Assembly (NCBI RefSeq): GCF_000953675.1
Contig: NZ_LN679998.1
Span: forward strand, 1,573,911-1,637,910
Direction of reading: 5' to 3'
Source: Paraclostridium sordellii
GTDB taxonomy: Bacteria; Bacillota; Clostridia; Peptostreptococcales; Peptostreptococcaceae
DNA: 64,000 bases
The position numbers and the translations under genes are program-made. The notes beneath the pieces are model-generated. The model worked only from the letters and a program-made list of their open reading frames with translations. It did not search any database and was not told the origin of the DNA. Positions 1-7,001 of this stretch are shown piece after piece (the stretch's first letter is position 1; each line of letters starts with the position of its first letter).

Positions 1-1
1 A

Positions 2-364
2 CTAGATTGCTGGAAGAGTATGCATATATGTGGAGATACAAGTGAGTTACTTGAAAATATGTTAAGTTGCAATTTAGATGCAATAAGCTTAGACCAAATA
101 ATGGACTATAAAGAAGTTATGCCAAAAATTCCAGAAAACATTGTATTAATAGGTAATTTAGATCCAATTGAATTATTAGGAAGATCAACTCCAGAAAAAA
201 TAAAAGAAGAAATTTTAAAACTAACTAAGGCAATGAGAAAGTATAATAACTTTTTATGTGCCTTTGGATGTAACTGTTTAAATGATACTCCTGTATGTAA
301 CTTGCAAGCAGCAATAAAAACAGGAAGAATGAGTTATGAAGATTTAGATAGGATAGATATATAA
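2..364 (+). CDS. Uroporphyrinogen decarboxylase/MtaA-family methyltransferase, 3' part
   Basis: This is the C-terminal part of a gene that starts left of the window; the reading frame is open from base 2. Visible motifs are MHICGDT, which supplies the His-x-Cys zinc site typical of the MtaA/MtbA/CmuA branch of the URO-D superfamily, then NIVLIGNLDP and AFGCNCLNDTP, where another Cys could complete the zinc site. Such proteins move methyl groups between a corrinoid protein and a thiol such as coenzyme M or homocysteine. The stop overlaps the next start by one base, so it is translationally coupled to a corrinoid reactivation-like protein. This supports a corrinoid methyltransferase role, but the methyl donor cannot be read from this fragment. 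Confidence 0.75.
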   Translation, partial: LDCWKSMHICGDTSELLENMLSCNLDAISLDQIMDYKEVMPKIPENIVLIGNLDPIELLGRSTPEKIKEEILKLTKAMRKYNNFLCAFGCNCLNDTPVCNLQAAIKTGRMSYEDLDRIDI

Positions 365-960
365 TGAATATAGATAATGTTTATATAGATAAAGATATAG
401 TTTTAAAGTTTTTAGGATATGGAAAAAGAAAAGCTCCAGATAGTATAAAGAAAATAATAGATGAAGAAATATTAAATATAAATGATATTTTAGATATAAA
501 AGTATTTATTAAAGAAATAGATATAAAAGAGAATAACTTTACAGGAAACTATATTATAAAATGTTTTAAAGAATGTGAAAAAGCTTATTCAATTTTATAT
601 ACTATAGGAAATGAAATAGATAAAAATATAAATTATCATATGAGTAATAATGATATGATGAGAGGTCTTGTACTTGATAAAATAGGTATAGTAGCATTAG
701 ATTACATAAATGAAAATATAAAAAAATATTTAGAAGATAATAACCCTCATTTAAATATTTCACATGAAATATATCCAGGAGATAAAGAATTTAGTATAGA
801 AAATCAAAGAAATATATATAGCTATTTTAAAAATGAATATATAACTATAAATGAATATAATCAAATGAATCCTATAAAAAGTGTTGCTATGGTTATATGT
901 ATGGGAAGTTGCAAAAACTTAAAATCAAGATGTGAAAATTGTGCTAATAAGTGTTTTTAA
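364..960 (+). CDS. B12-dependent methionine synthase activation-domain-like protein
   Basis: A 198-residue protein resembling the stand-alone reactivation domain of MetH (Met_synt_B12-like), which binds S-adenosylmethionine and remethylates an oxidised corrinoid. Supporting features are the early KFLGYGKRKAPD segment, a central YTIGNEID motif typical of this group, and a Cys-rich C-terminus with CMGSCKNLKSRCENC and a final CF. The Cys cluster could bind a metal or Fe-S centre. It starts on the overlapping ATAATG of the upstream methyltransferase gene, so the two form an operon. I infer a shared corrinoid function. The family call rests on motifs and context, not on an alignment. Confidence 0.65.
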   Translation: MNIDNVYIDKDIVLKFLGYGKRKAPDSIKKIIDEEILNINDILDIKVFIKEIDIKENNFTGNYIIKCFKECEKAYSILYTIGNEIDKNINYHMSNNDMMRGLVLDKIGIVALDYINENIKKYLEDNNPHLNISHEIYPGDKEFSIENQRNIYSYFKNEYITINEYNQMNPIKSVAMVICMGSCKNLKSRCENCANKCF

Positions 961-1059
961 AGTTTGATACAATTATTTATTAACAAATATAAAAAATTTT
1001 AAAATAGATGAATATTCTTTTAAATAATGGTTAATATATAATCAGATGGTTAATTAAGT

Positions 1060-1362
1060 TTAACTATCAGCCAACACTGACTACGCAAAAGCAAGATAAT
1101 ATCTTACCTTTTGGTAGTATCTTTGGAAGTGATGGTGGCTAGATATTTGAAAAAATATCATATTAAATATAATGAATCTACTAGATTCCTCGCTCTACTA
1201 GAGTGCAATTAGCCTTAGTCTAACACCCAAAGGTTAGAGTCGTAGCTAACTTGCAAACTATATTTAATAAAAGTCAAAAGAGGATAAGGATGTAATTAAT
1301 ATTACTCCTTGAAAAAGCACTGAATTTGAAGGCTTAGGCTATCAAATCAGTGCTTTTTTTAT
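1060..1362 (+). ncRNA. Unassigned structured RNA candidate ending in an intrinsic terminator
   Basis: The 580-base gap between the corrinoid genes and the LytTR regulator holds no credible ORF but is dense in pairing. Local hairpins lie at GAATC-TACTA-GATTC (about 1172-1186), CTCT-ACT-AGAG (about 1193-1203) and TCTAAC/GTTAGA (1219-1238). GGCTA (1137-1141) pairs with TAGCC (1210-1214). CTACG (1081-1085) can pair with CGTAG (1241-1245), while GCAAG (1091-1095) can pair with CTTGC (1250-1254); these two pairings interleave, so they form a pseudoknot or alternative states. A strong terminator ends the unit. It matches no riboswitch core I know. 6S RNA or a raiA-type ornate RNA are possibilities I cannot confirm. 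Confidence 0.5.
1312..1362 (+). terminator. Intrinsic terminator of the structured RNA
   Basis: The arm AAAGCACTGAATTTGA (1314-1329) pairs with TCAAATCAGTGCTTT (1342-1356), followed by a T run. It ends the RNA candidate rather than a coding gene. Confidence 0.85.
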
Positions 1363-1541
1363 TTTTATAAATGAAATAACCAATAATACTCAATTCTATT
1401 ATAATTTACTCATAGGAAATTTAATACCTTGATAAGAATGGCAGAAAAATGATATCCTAAAAATTGGATATAATGATTTTGCATATTAATAAATAATATA
1501 GCCAATAAAATGTAATAAAAAATCACATGGGGAGAAAACAT

Positions 1542-2252
1542 ATGATTAAAATAGCAATTTGTGAAGATGAAAAAGAGCAACAAGATTTATTAAAAACTCA
1601 TATTAATCAAATATTTAAGGATTTACCAATCAATTACAGTCTAGATATATTTAACTCAGGAGAAGAGTTACTTAAAAACTATCCCAAAGATATTGACATA
1701 TTTTTAATAGATATACAATTAAATGAGATAAATGGAATGGATACTGCAAGAAAAATCAGAGAAACAGACAATAAAGCAGAAATAATATTTATAACATCAT
1801 TAATAGAATATGCTCTAGAAGGATATGAAGTAAGAGCTTACAGATACTTAATAAAACCAGTAAAATATGACGACCTAAAAATACACATCTTAAACTGTAT
1901 AAAAGAAATAGACATAAAAAATAGACACATTATCATAAAAGAACAAGGAAACAGAATAAAGCTAGACATAAGTGAAATAACTTACATAGAAGTACAAAAA
2001 GAAAATATAACCATACATACCTTAAACAAAACATACGAAACAAAAGGTACTATGAACAATATTGAAAAAGAAATAAATTGTAGCAGATTTTATAGATGCC
2101 ACAAAAGCTTTTTAGTAAACCTAGAACATATAAAAAGCATCAAACAATACATAGCAGTACTTGAAAATAGTGAGGAAGTACCTATAAGTAGATATAGATT
2201 TAAAGATACAAAAGATAGATTTTTCGATTTAATAGAGGACAAGCTATGTTAG
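1542..2252 (+). CDS. LytTR-family response regulator (AgrA-like)
   Basis: A 236-residue response regulator. The receiver domain (about 1-120) shows CEDEKEQQ, the phospho-acceptor in FLIDIQLNEINGMD, and the switch Thr/Lys region IIFITS and YLIKPV. The C-terminal half is a LytTR DNA-binding domain with YIEVQKENITIHT and RCHKSFLVNL, as in AgrA and VirR. I place the start at 1542, because GGGGAG lies just upstream; an in-frame ATG at 1527 would include that ribosome site. It overlaps the histidine kinase gene by 7 bases, so they are co-expressed. No agrB or agrD homologue is visible nearby, so the signal may come from elsewhere. Confidence 0.88.
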   Translation: MIKIAICEDEKEQQDLLKTHINQIFKDLPINYSLDIFNSGEELLKNYPKDIDIFLIDIQLNEINGMDTARKIRETDNKAEIIFITSLIEYALEGYEVRAYRYLIKPVKYDDLKIHILNCIKEIDIKNRHIIIKEQGNRIKLDISEITYIEVQKENITIHTLNKTYETKGTMNNIEKEINCSRFYRCHKSFLVNLEHIKSIKQYIAVLENSEEVPISRYRFKDTKDRFFDLIEDKLC

Positions 2253-3583
2253 ATTATTTTTATATTTTATGCATGATTAATATGGCTATATTTATAATCT
2301 TCTTTTTTGCCTTAATGAAAAAAAGAGGCTATACTTGCAAATGTAAATCAAAAACTAAACTTGTATTAACCTCAATACTAGTTATAGCTCTAATTATATG
2401 GAGAATGCCATTTGGAACTGTAGCACTATTTATTTTAATAAGAATAATTTTATCACTATTTTTAATCTGTAAAACAATTTATAAAATGGATACAAAAAAA
2501 TCTATTACAAACTCTGTAATATATACCTTAGTATATATTTTGATAGAGTGTAGTATCTATTGGATTTTACAACTTTCATCTAGATATGTAGCTTTGAATC
2601 TACTTGAATTAAACTTAATAATAACTTTTATTATTATATTTATATGTACTTATTTCTTTGACAAAATACAGAAGTTTTACGATAACAAAAGATATTATAT
2701 ATATATAATTCTAACAATAACAGTTAATTTAGTAATAGTTTTATTTTTTAATATATCAGAAAAGAAGATAGGAGACTTATATTCATTACTAGTAAAAAAC
2801 AATCTTGAATATATAAGTCTCGTAGATACAATAATGTTTTCATTTTATATGAAAAATATATTTCCATATCTTTTATTTATTATAAATGTAATATTAATAT
2901 CTATATTCATTAACTCTATAAAATCAGAAAAAGAAAAAGTTAAAACACAGTTTTTAAATGAAAAATTAGATATGCAATATAAATACTACTTAATGGCAAA
3001 AGAGTCAAAAGAGAAAATGAAAAAAGTATATCATGATATGAATAACCATATGGAAAATATAAAAAGACTTAAAGGTAATAGTGAAGATGTAAATAAGTAT
3101 ATTAACAATATAGAAGACGAAGTGAAAAATGTTAAAAATATATATAATACAGGAAACTTATTACTAGATATAATACTATATGAAAAAAGTAAAGTTTGTA
3201 TGGAAAGCAATATAGATTTTAAAGTAGGTATAGATTTTAGTAAATGTGAGTTTATAGAAATGATAGATATAACAAGTATTTTTTCTAATTTAATAGATAA
3301 TGCAATAGAAGCTTGTAATAATATTAATGATAAAGATATAAGTAGATATATAACTATAAAAAGCACTTTCATAAAAGGTTATTATGTTATTAGATGTGAA
3401 AATAGTAAGATGAATAAAGTAATATTAAAAAATAATAAAATCTTTACGACTAAAAAGGATAAGTTTTTTCATGGTTTAGGACTTGAAAATATAAAATCAT
3501 CAGTAAAAAAATATGATGGTGAGTTAAAGATTAAAAATAATGATTATAAATTTATAGCAAGTATTTATATACCAATTGAATGA
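2246..3583 (+). CDS. GHKL sensor histidine kinase (AgrC-like)
   Basis: A 445-residue membrane sensor kinase. About six hydrophobic segments fill residues 1-225, as in AgrC-type peptide receptors. A coiled linker (about 225-260) leads to the phosphorylation-site helix with YHDMNNHMENI, where the His is in the AgrC-style context. The GHKL ATPase domain has the N-box SNLIDNAIEAC and the G-box GLGLENIKSSVKKYDG. It is translationally coupled to the LytTR regulator, its evident partner. The input is unknown: a peptide is the family norm, but no peptide precursor or processing protease is present in the window. Confidence 0.85.
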   Translation: MLDYFYILCMINMAIFIIFFFALMKKRGYTCKCKSKTKLVLTSILVIALIIWRMPFGTVALFILIRIILSLFLICKTIYKMDTKKSITNSVIYTLVYILIECSIYWILQLSSRYVALNLLELNLIITFIIIFICTYFFDKIQKFYDNKRYYIYIILTITVNLVIVLFFNISEKKIGDLYSLLVKNNLEYISLVDTIMFSFYMKNIFPYLLFIINVILISIFINSIKSEKEKVKTQFLNEKLDMQYKYYLMAKESKEKMKKVYHDMNNHMENIKRLKGNSEDVNKYINNIEDEVKNVKNIYNTGNLLLDIILYEKSKVCMESNIDFKVGIDFSKCEFIEMIDITSIFSNLIDNAIEACNNINDKDISRYITIKSTFIKGYYVIRCENSKMNKVILKNNKIFTTKKDKFFHGLGLENIKSSVKKYDGELKIKNNDYKFIASIYIPIE

Positions 3584-3657
3584 ATCTAACTGCTTAGTAT
3601 TTATTATATTTGTATATAAAAAATTATCGATTGTTCATATTATATCAAGTCAAAATA

Positions 3658-3690
3658 TTAAAAGGGAGCCTTACTTTAGGCTCTCTTTTA
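3658..3690 (+). terminator. Terminator after the LytTR/GHKL operon
   Basis: GGGAGCC (3664-3670) pairs with GGCTCTC (3679-3685) within A-rich and T-rich flanks. The A tract on its left also lets it serve the small gene on the opposite strand. Confidence 0.75.
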
Positions 3691-3707
3691 ATTATAATGC
3701 CACAAGT

Positions 3708-3860
3708 TTATTTAAATTGGTTTGTGTATTTTTTATTTTTTTCTTCTTTTGATTGGCATCCATCTTTATATTCTGGGCAAGTACCTTGTAATCTTTTCTT
3801 TGTAGTGCAAGCCATTTTAACATCACTGTTACTATTAAACTTTGGTTGCTTGTTTTTCAT
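3708..3860 (-). CDS. Small Cys-containing protein, 50 aa, unknown function
   Basis: Reading leftward, TAGGAGGTCAATTTA precedes ATG at 3860, an excellent ribosome site, and the frame stays open for 50 codons. The product begins MKNKQPKFNSNSDVKMAC and continues through TCPEYKDGCQ; it has three Cys spaced C-x9-C-x6-C and is very Lys-rich. There is no signal peptide or membrane segment. A longer plus-strand frame across the same bases lacks a ribosome site and is discarded. The gene sits directly upstream of, and divergent from, the arsR operon. I do not recognise the family; the three Cys next to an arsenic locus allow, but do not prove, a thiophilic-metal link. Confidence 0.65.
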   Translation of the reverse strand: MKNKQPKFNSNSDVKMACTTKKRLQGTCPEYKDGCQSKEEKNKKYTNQFK

Positions 3861-3889
3861 TAAATTGACCTCCTAATAATAGTATTGAT

Positions 3890-4071
3890 ACATTTTTATT
3901 ATTATCTACTTTAAGAAAAAATATTGTATTAAAAAGCATTTACTAAATTTAACTATATATTTTTTTCATATGCAATATGTAATATTTGATTTATTTTTTA
4001 GTTTACAAAACTTTGTTTTTAATATATCATATGAGTATAAATGAATATGTTAATATGAAAAAGGAGGATTT
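3890..4071 (+). promoter_or_regulatory. Divergent promoter/operator region of the ars locus
   Basis: The AT-rich region between the 50-aa gene and arsR has short inverted repeats: CATATGCAATATG near 3968-3980 and CATAT...ATATG near 4028-4049, just before the arsR ribosome site. ArsR repressors bind such imperfect dyads upstream of their own gene. The exact operator is an inference. Confidence 0.4.
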
Positions 4072-4455
4072 ATGAAAATAGTACAAATACTAAAAGCATT
4101 AGGGGATGAGACTAGAATTAAAATAATTAATATTTTAAGAAATGGGCCACTATGCGTTTGTGAAATAGAAGCAATACTTGAAATTACACAATCTAATGCA
4201 TCAAGACATTTAAATAAGCTAATGAATGCTAATTTAGTAACTTACTACAAAGAAGCTAAATATGTCTATTATAAGCTAAATGAAGATACTTTAAATGAGT
4301 ATAGTTTTATAAAAGCTATTTTAGAAGATGGGTTAGAAAAAGAAGAAAAATTAAAACTTGATTATGATATTTTAGTTAATTATAAAGACGCTGGATTAAC
4401 ATGTGAAACAGTTACTCAGATAAGAGATGTTATAAACAAAATAAAATCAAATTAG
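4072..4455 (+). CDS. arsR: ArsR/SmtB-family metalloregulator
   Basis: A 127-residue winged-helix repressor. The motif PLCVCEIEAIL gives the CVC As(III)/Sb(III)-binding Cys pair in the helix preceding the recognition helix, as in classical ArsR. TQSNASRHLNKLMNANLV is the recognition helix region, and YVYYKLNED is the wing strand. An extra Cys near the C-terminus (LTCETV) could be a third ligand. It starts with a strong AAAAAGGAGG site and leads a three-gene operon with only 9 bases before the phosphoesterase gene. By family precedent it represses this operon until trivalent arsenic binds. Confidence 0.88.
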   Translation: MKIVQILKALGDETRIKIINILRNGPLCVCEIEAILEITQSNASRHLNKLMNANLVTYYKEAKYVYYKLNEDTLNEYSFIKAILEDGLEKEEKLKLDYDILVNYKDAGLTCETVTQIRDVINKIKSN

Positions 4456-4464
4456 GAGGAAGTA

Positions 4465-5184
4465 ATGAGGATAGCTACAATATCAGATATACATAGTAAT
4501 TTATATGCTCTTAATGAAGTTTTAGCAGATATTGAAAAAAGAAATGTAGATATGGTAGTTTGCACAGGGGATTTGGTGGGGTATGCTACAAGGCCAAATG
4601 AGGTTATAGAAACTTTAAGGAAAAATAAAGTGCTTACTATAATGGGCAACTATGATGAAGCTATAGGTAATTTTAAAATAATATGTGGATGTGATTATCC
4701 AGATCCTAAGGATGCAGAGAATGCTAGCCTTTCAATGAAGTTTACATCTGAGGAAACAACAGATGAAAATAAAGCGTATTTAAGAAATTTACCAAAAGAA
4801 GCAGTAATTTCTTTTAATAATAAAACAATTAGATTTGTTCATGGTAGTACGAGACTTATAAATGAATATTTAAAGGAAAATTCTAAAGAAGCCAATGAGG
4901 TTATGAATAATCTAGATGAGGATATATGAGTATGTGGTCATACTCATATACCATATGTTAAATACTATGGGAAAAAATTATTAGTTAATGCAGGAAGTGT
5001 TGGTAAATCAAAGACAGGAAGCCCTAATGCTAACTATGTAATTATAGATATAATAGATTCAATTGTAGAAGTTGAAATAATAGAAGTTTTTTATGATTTT
5101 GAAAAAGTAGCTAAAGAAATAGAGGGAAATAAAATACTACCAAATGACTTTGCAAGACTTATAAGAGAAGGTATTTCTAAATAG
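4465..5184 (+). CDS. Calcineurin-like metallophosphoesterase with in-frame TGA (candidate selenoprotein)
   Basis: Read through one TGA (codon 155, 4927-4929), this is a full-length 239-residue YfcE/MJ0936-type phosphoesterase. Its metal ligands are all present: D8/H10 (SDIHSN), D36 (TGDLVGY), N62 (MGNYD), H126 (VHGS), and H159/H161 in VCGHTHIPY, which lies after the TGA. Without readthrough the product loses the essential GHTH motif. The TGA residue and C157 form a U-x-C pair beside the metal ligands. Relatives usually have an aliphatic residue here, so a TTA-to-TGA nonsense mutation is the competing explanation. The intact 3' frame and the second TGA gene next door favour selenocysteine. The substrate is unknown; the arsR operon suggests an arsenic-linked role. 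Confidence 0.6.
4951..4970 (+). promoter_or_regulatory. Weak bacterial SECIS-like hairpin in the phosphoesterase gene
   Basis: CCATA (4951-4955) pairs with TATGG (4966-4970) around a 10-base loop starting TG. The loop begins about 26 bases after the TGA and has G among its first two bases, which fits the published bacterial SECIS consensus. The 5-bp stem is weak. A much stronger 11-bp hairpin (4924-4949) with loop TGGT buries the TGA itself, with the loop only 5 bases away, and does not fit the consensus. Confidence 0.3.
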
Positions 5185-5232
5185 ATTTATCCTACAAATA
5201 AATAATAATTATAAAAAGGTGGTGCTTGTAGT

Positions 5233-5991
5233 ATGAAAGATATTACTAATGGAGATTTAAAAAATATAGTTAGAGATAGCTATAAAAAAATAGTGAAAAA
5301 AGAAGCTAGCTTTAGCTCTAGTGGAGAGGACATATCTAAAAGTATAGGATATTCTAGTGAAGATATGAATATTGTACCTAAGGATTCTAATTTAGGTTTA
5401 GGATGTGGAAATCCACATTTAATTGCAAATATAAGTGAAGGTGAAACAGTACTTGATTTGGGAAGTGGGGCTGGATTTGATTGCTTCTTGGCATCTAAAA
5501 AAGTAGGGGATAAAGGTTTAGTTATAGGAGTAGATATGACTCCTGAAATGTTAAGTGAAGCGAGAAATAATGCAATAAATAACGGTTATAAAAACATAGA
5601 TTTTAGACTAGGTGAGATTGAAAATTTACCTGTGGCAAATGATATAGTTGATATCATAATATCAAACTGTGTTATAAATCTATCTCCTAATAAACAAAGA
5701 GTATATGATGAAGCCTATCGAGTACTTAAAACTGGTGGTAGATTATCTATATCAGATATAGTTCTTATGAAAGATTTAACTCAAGAGATGAAACAAGATG
5801 AAAAGCTATATTGTGGCTGAGTCACAGGAGCCTCTTCAGTTGAAGAGTTAGAAGTTTACTTAAGAAAATCAGGATTTAAAAATATTAAAATAGATGTAAA
5901 GCCTGTTTCTAAAGAATATGAAGAGAAGTGGGGACATAACTTAAATGTAGGTGAATATATTATGTCTGCTTCAGTTACAGCTAATAAATAA
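5233..5991 (+). CDS. arsM: Arsenite S-adenosylmethionine methyltransferase with TGA at a conserved Cys (candidate selenoprotein)
   Basis: Read through TGA at codon 196 (5818-5820), this is a 252-residue ArsM. The SAM-binding fold shows VLDLGSGAGFD and VIGVDMTPEM; ArsM landmarks are GLGCGNP (C58), SNCVINLSP (C146) and LYCG-U-VTGA. In ordinary bacterial ArsM proteins that last site is a Cys, as in YCGCVSGA, one of the thiols that hold As(III). Here TGT has become TGA and the frame then continues 56 codons through conserved C-terminal sequence. A perfect 6-bp hairpin follows at SECIS spacing. The enzyme would methylate arsenite to volatile or less bound species. It is the last gene of the arsR operon. 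Selenocysteine is inferred; the sel genes lie outside the window. Confidence 0.82.
5832..5847 (+). promoter_or_regulatory. Bacterial SECIS-like hairpin in arsM
   Basis: CTCTTC (5832-5837) pairs perfectly with GAAGAG (5842-5847) around the loop AGTT. It begins 11 bases after the TGA, so the loop is 17 bases away, and G is the second loop base followed by T. These features match the bacterial SECIS consensus and the geometry of the E. coli fdhF upper stem. Confidence 0.65.
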
Positions 5992-6020
5992 AAGTATCTC
6001 CTTAGGGAGATACTTTTATT
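5987..6020. terminator. Bidirectional terminator between arsM and the DUF5714-type gene
   Basis: AATAAAAGTATCTCC (5987-6001) pairs with GGAGATACTTTTATT (6006-6020), a perfect 15-bp stem with A and T tracts on both sides. It serves both convergent genes. Confidence 0.9.
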
Positions 6021-6031
6021 GTATATATAAT

Positions 6032-6754
6032 TTAGTTTTCTTCTAAAACTAATATACTTTCATTATAAAATTTACATTTGGTATGTAAGCACTCTTTATT
6101 TAAGTTATTGAAATGACACTTTAAGTCTGTAGTCTTATCTAGCTCAACATTTAAATACTTCTTAGTAAAGTCAATTGCCGTATCTATAGCTGTAAAAGAA
6201 TCTCTTTTACAACATCTTGGGCCTCCATATTTACTAATATTTTCTAATGACTTTGACGTTATTAAGTTACAAAGTCCCCATTCTTCTTTATTCATAGGAC
6301 CTGATTCTTGGATTAAACTAGTATATATTCCACAACCTACACCAGCGCCACATGCTCCATAAAACCCACAGAATCCCCCTAATACATTTTTAGCTCTTTT
6401 TTGACATTCATTTAATAAATTGTCTAGCTTTTCTCTGTTATCAGTTTTATTTAAAAATGCAGTACTTAATACAGCTGGCACTAAATAGTGGTGTTCTGGT
6501 CCATGCATCTTAATAGATGGATGTTTCATTAAATCTAATGCCATTTCTATTGGATTTGTACTATAAGTGTTTAAGCAGTAGTTTGTTATAGCTGTATATG
6601 CATCGCTACTATGGCACTCATCACATACATAGTGACCATTTTTACATATTATAGCTGACTCATAAGTCTTTTTACAAAAATAACATTCTCTTTCTTTACT
6701 TTCATTTTCGTAAAGCACTTCTTCATTACAAATTAGACAATTAAACTTATTCAT
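6032..6754 (-). CDS. Cys-rich DUF5714-type protein
   Basis: A 240-residue soluble protein with many Cys. The N-terminus forms zinc-ribbon-like pairs (CLIC, CYFC, CDEC). The core contains GPEHHYLVPAVL, the glycine/cysteine stretch FCGFYGACGAGVGCGIY, and GPRCCKRDS; the C-terminus has CLHTKCKFY. This pattern resembles the uncharacterised DUF5714 family of Clostridia and methanogens. The Cys and His content suggests a metal or Fe-S binding protein or a redox enzyme. It is convergent with arsM, shares its terminator and has a good upstream GGGGTGA site. A role in arsenic or thiol chemistry is only a neighbourhood inference. Confidence 0.6.
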   Translation of the reverse strand: MNKFNCLICNEEVLYENESKERECYFCKKTYESAIICKNGHYVCDECHSSDAYTAITNYCLNTYSTNPIEMALDLMKHPSIKMHGPEHHYLVPAVLSTAFLNKTDNREKLDNLLNECQKRAKNVLGGFCGFYGACGAGVGCGIYTSLIQESGPMNKEEWGLCNLITSKSLENISKYGGPRCCKRDSFTAIDTAIDFTKKYLNVELDKTTDLKCHFNNLNKECLHTKCKFYNESILVLEEN

Positions 6755-6923
6755 TTTTTAATTCACCCCTTGATATATAATCCCAAATATAATTATACAT
6801 TTTTATAATTTTTAATGATATATAGTTTCTACAAACTTATAAAGTTAATTTGTATAATAAGTTAAATATGCTAGTTGTCGGTAAAAAACTACCACTTGTC
6901 CATATTATATTGAATCCAAGTAT

Positions 6924-6966
6924 AAAAAAATGTTACCTTCTCTACAAAGAAGGTAACATTTTTTTA
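6924..6966 (+). terminator. Leader terminator/possible attenuator upstream of the ABC exporter
   Basis: AAAAAAATGTTACCTTCT pairs with AGAAGGTAACATTTTTTT, ending in a T run only 36 bases before the TTG start at 7002. The gene to the left runs the other way, so no upstream plus-strand gene needs this terminator. A GGTAA near 6880 could pair with the TTACC of the left arm as an antiterminator. A candidate -10 TATAAT lies near 6853. Confidence 0.6.
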
Positions 6967-7001
6967 TAAAATGATTTAATACAAGAAAGGGAGATAGGGC
7001 T

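Noticed and set aside
1060-1362. Cobalamin riboswitch or T-box next to the corrinoid genes
   Set aside because: Neither strand contains the conserved cobalamin core nor the T-box GGTGG motif, and the RNA lies downstream of the corrinoid genes.
3610-3876. Plus-strand frame encoding a hydrophobic 88-residue product
   Set aside because: It lacks a ribosome site and lies opposite the well-started 50-aa Cys-containing gene on the minus strand.
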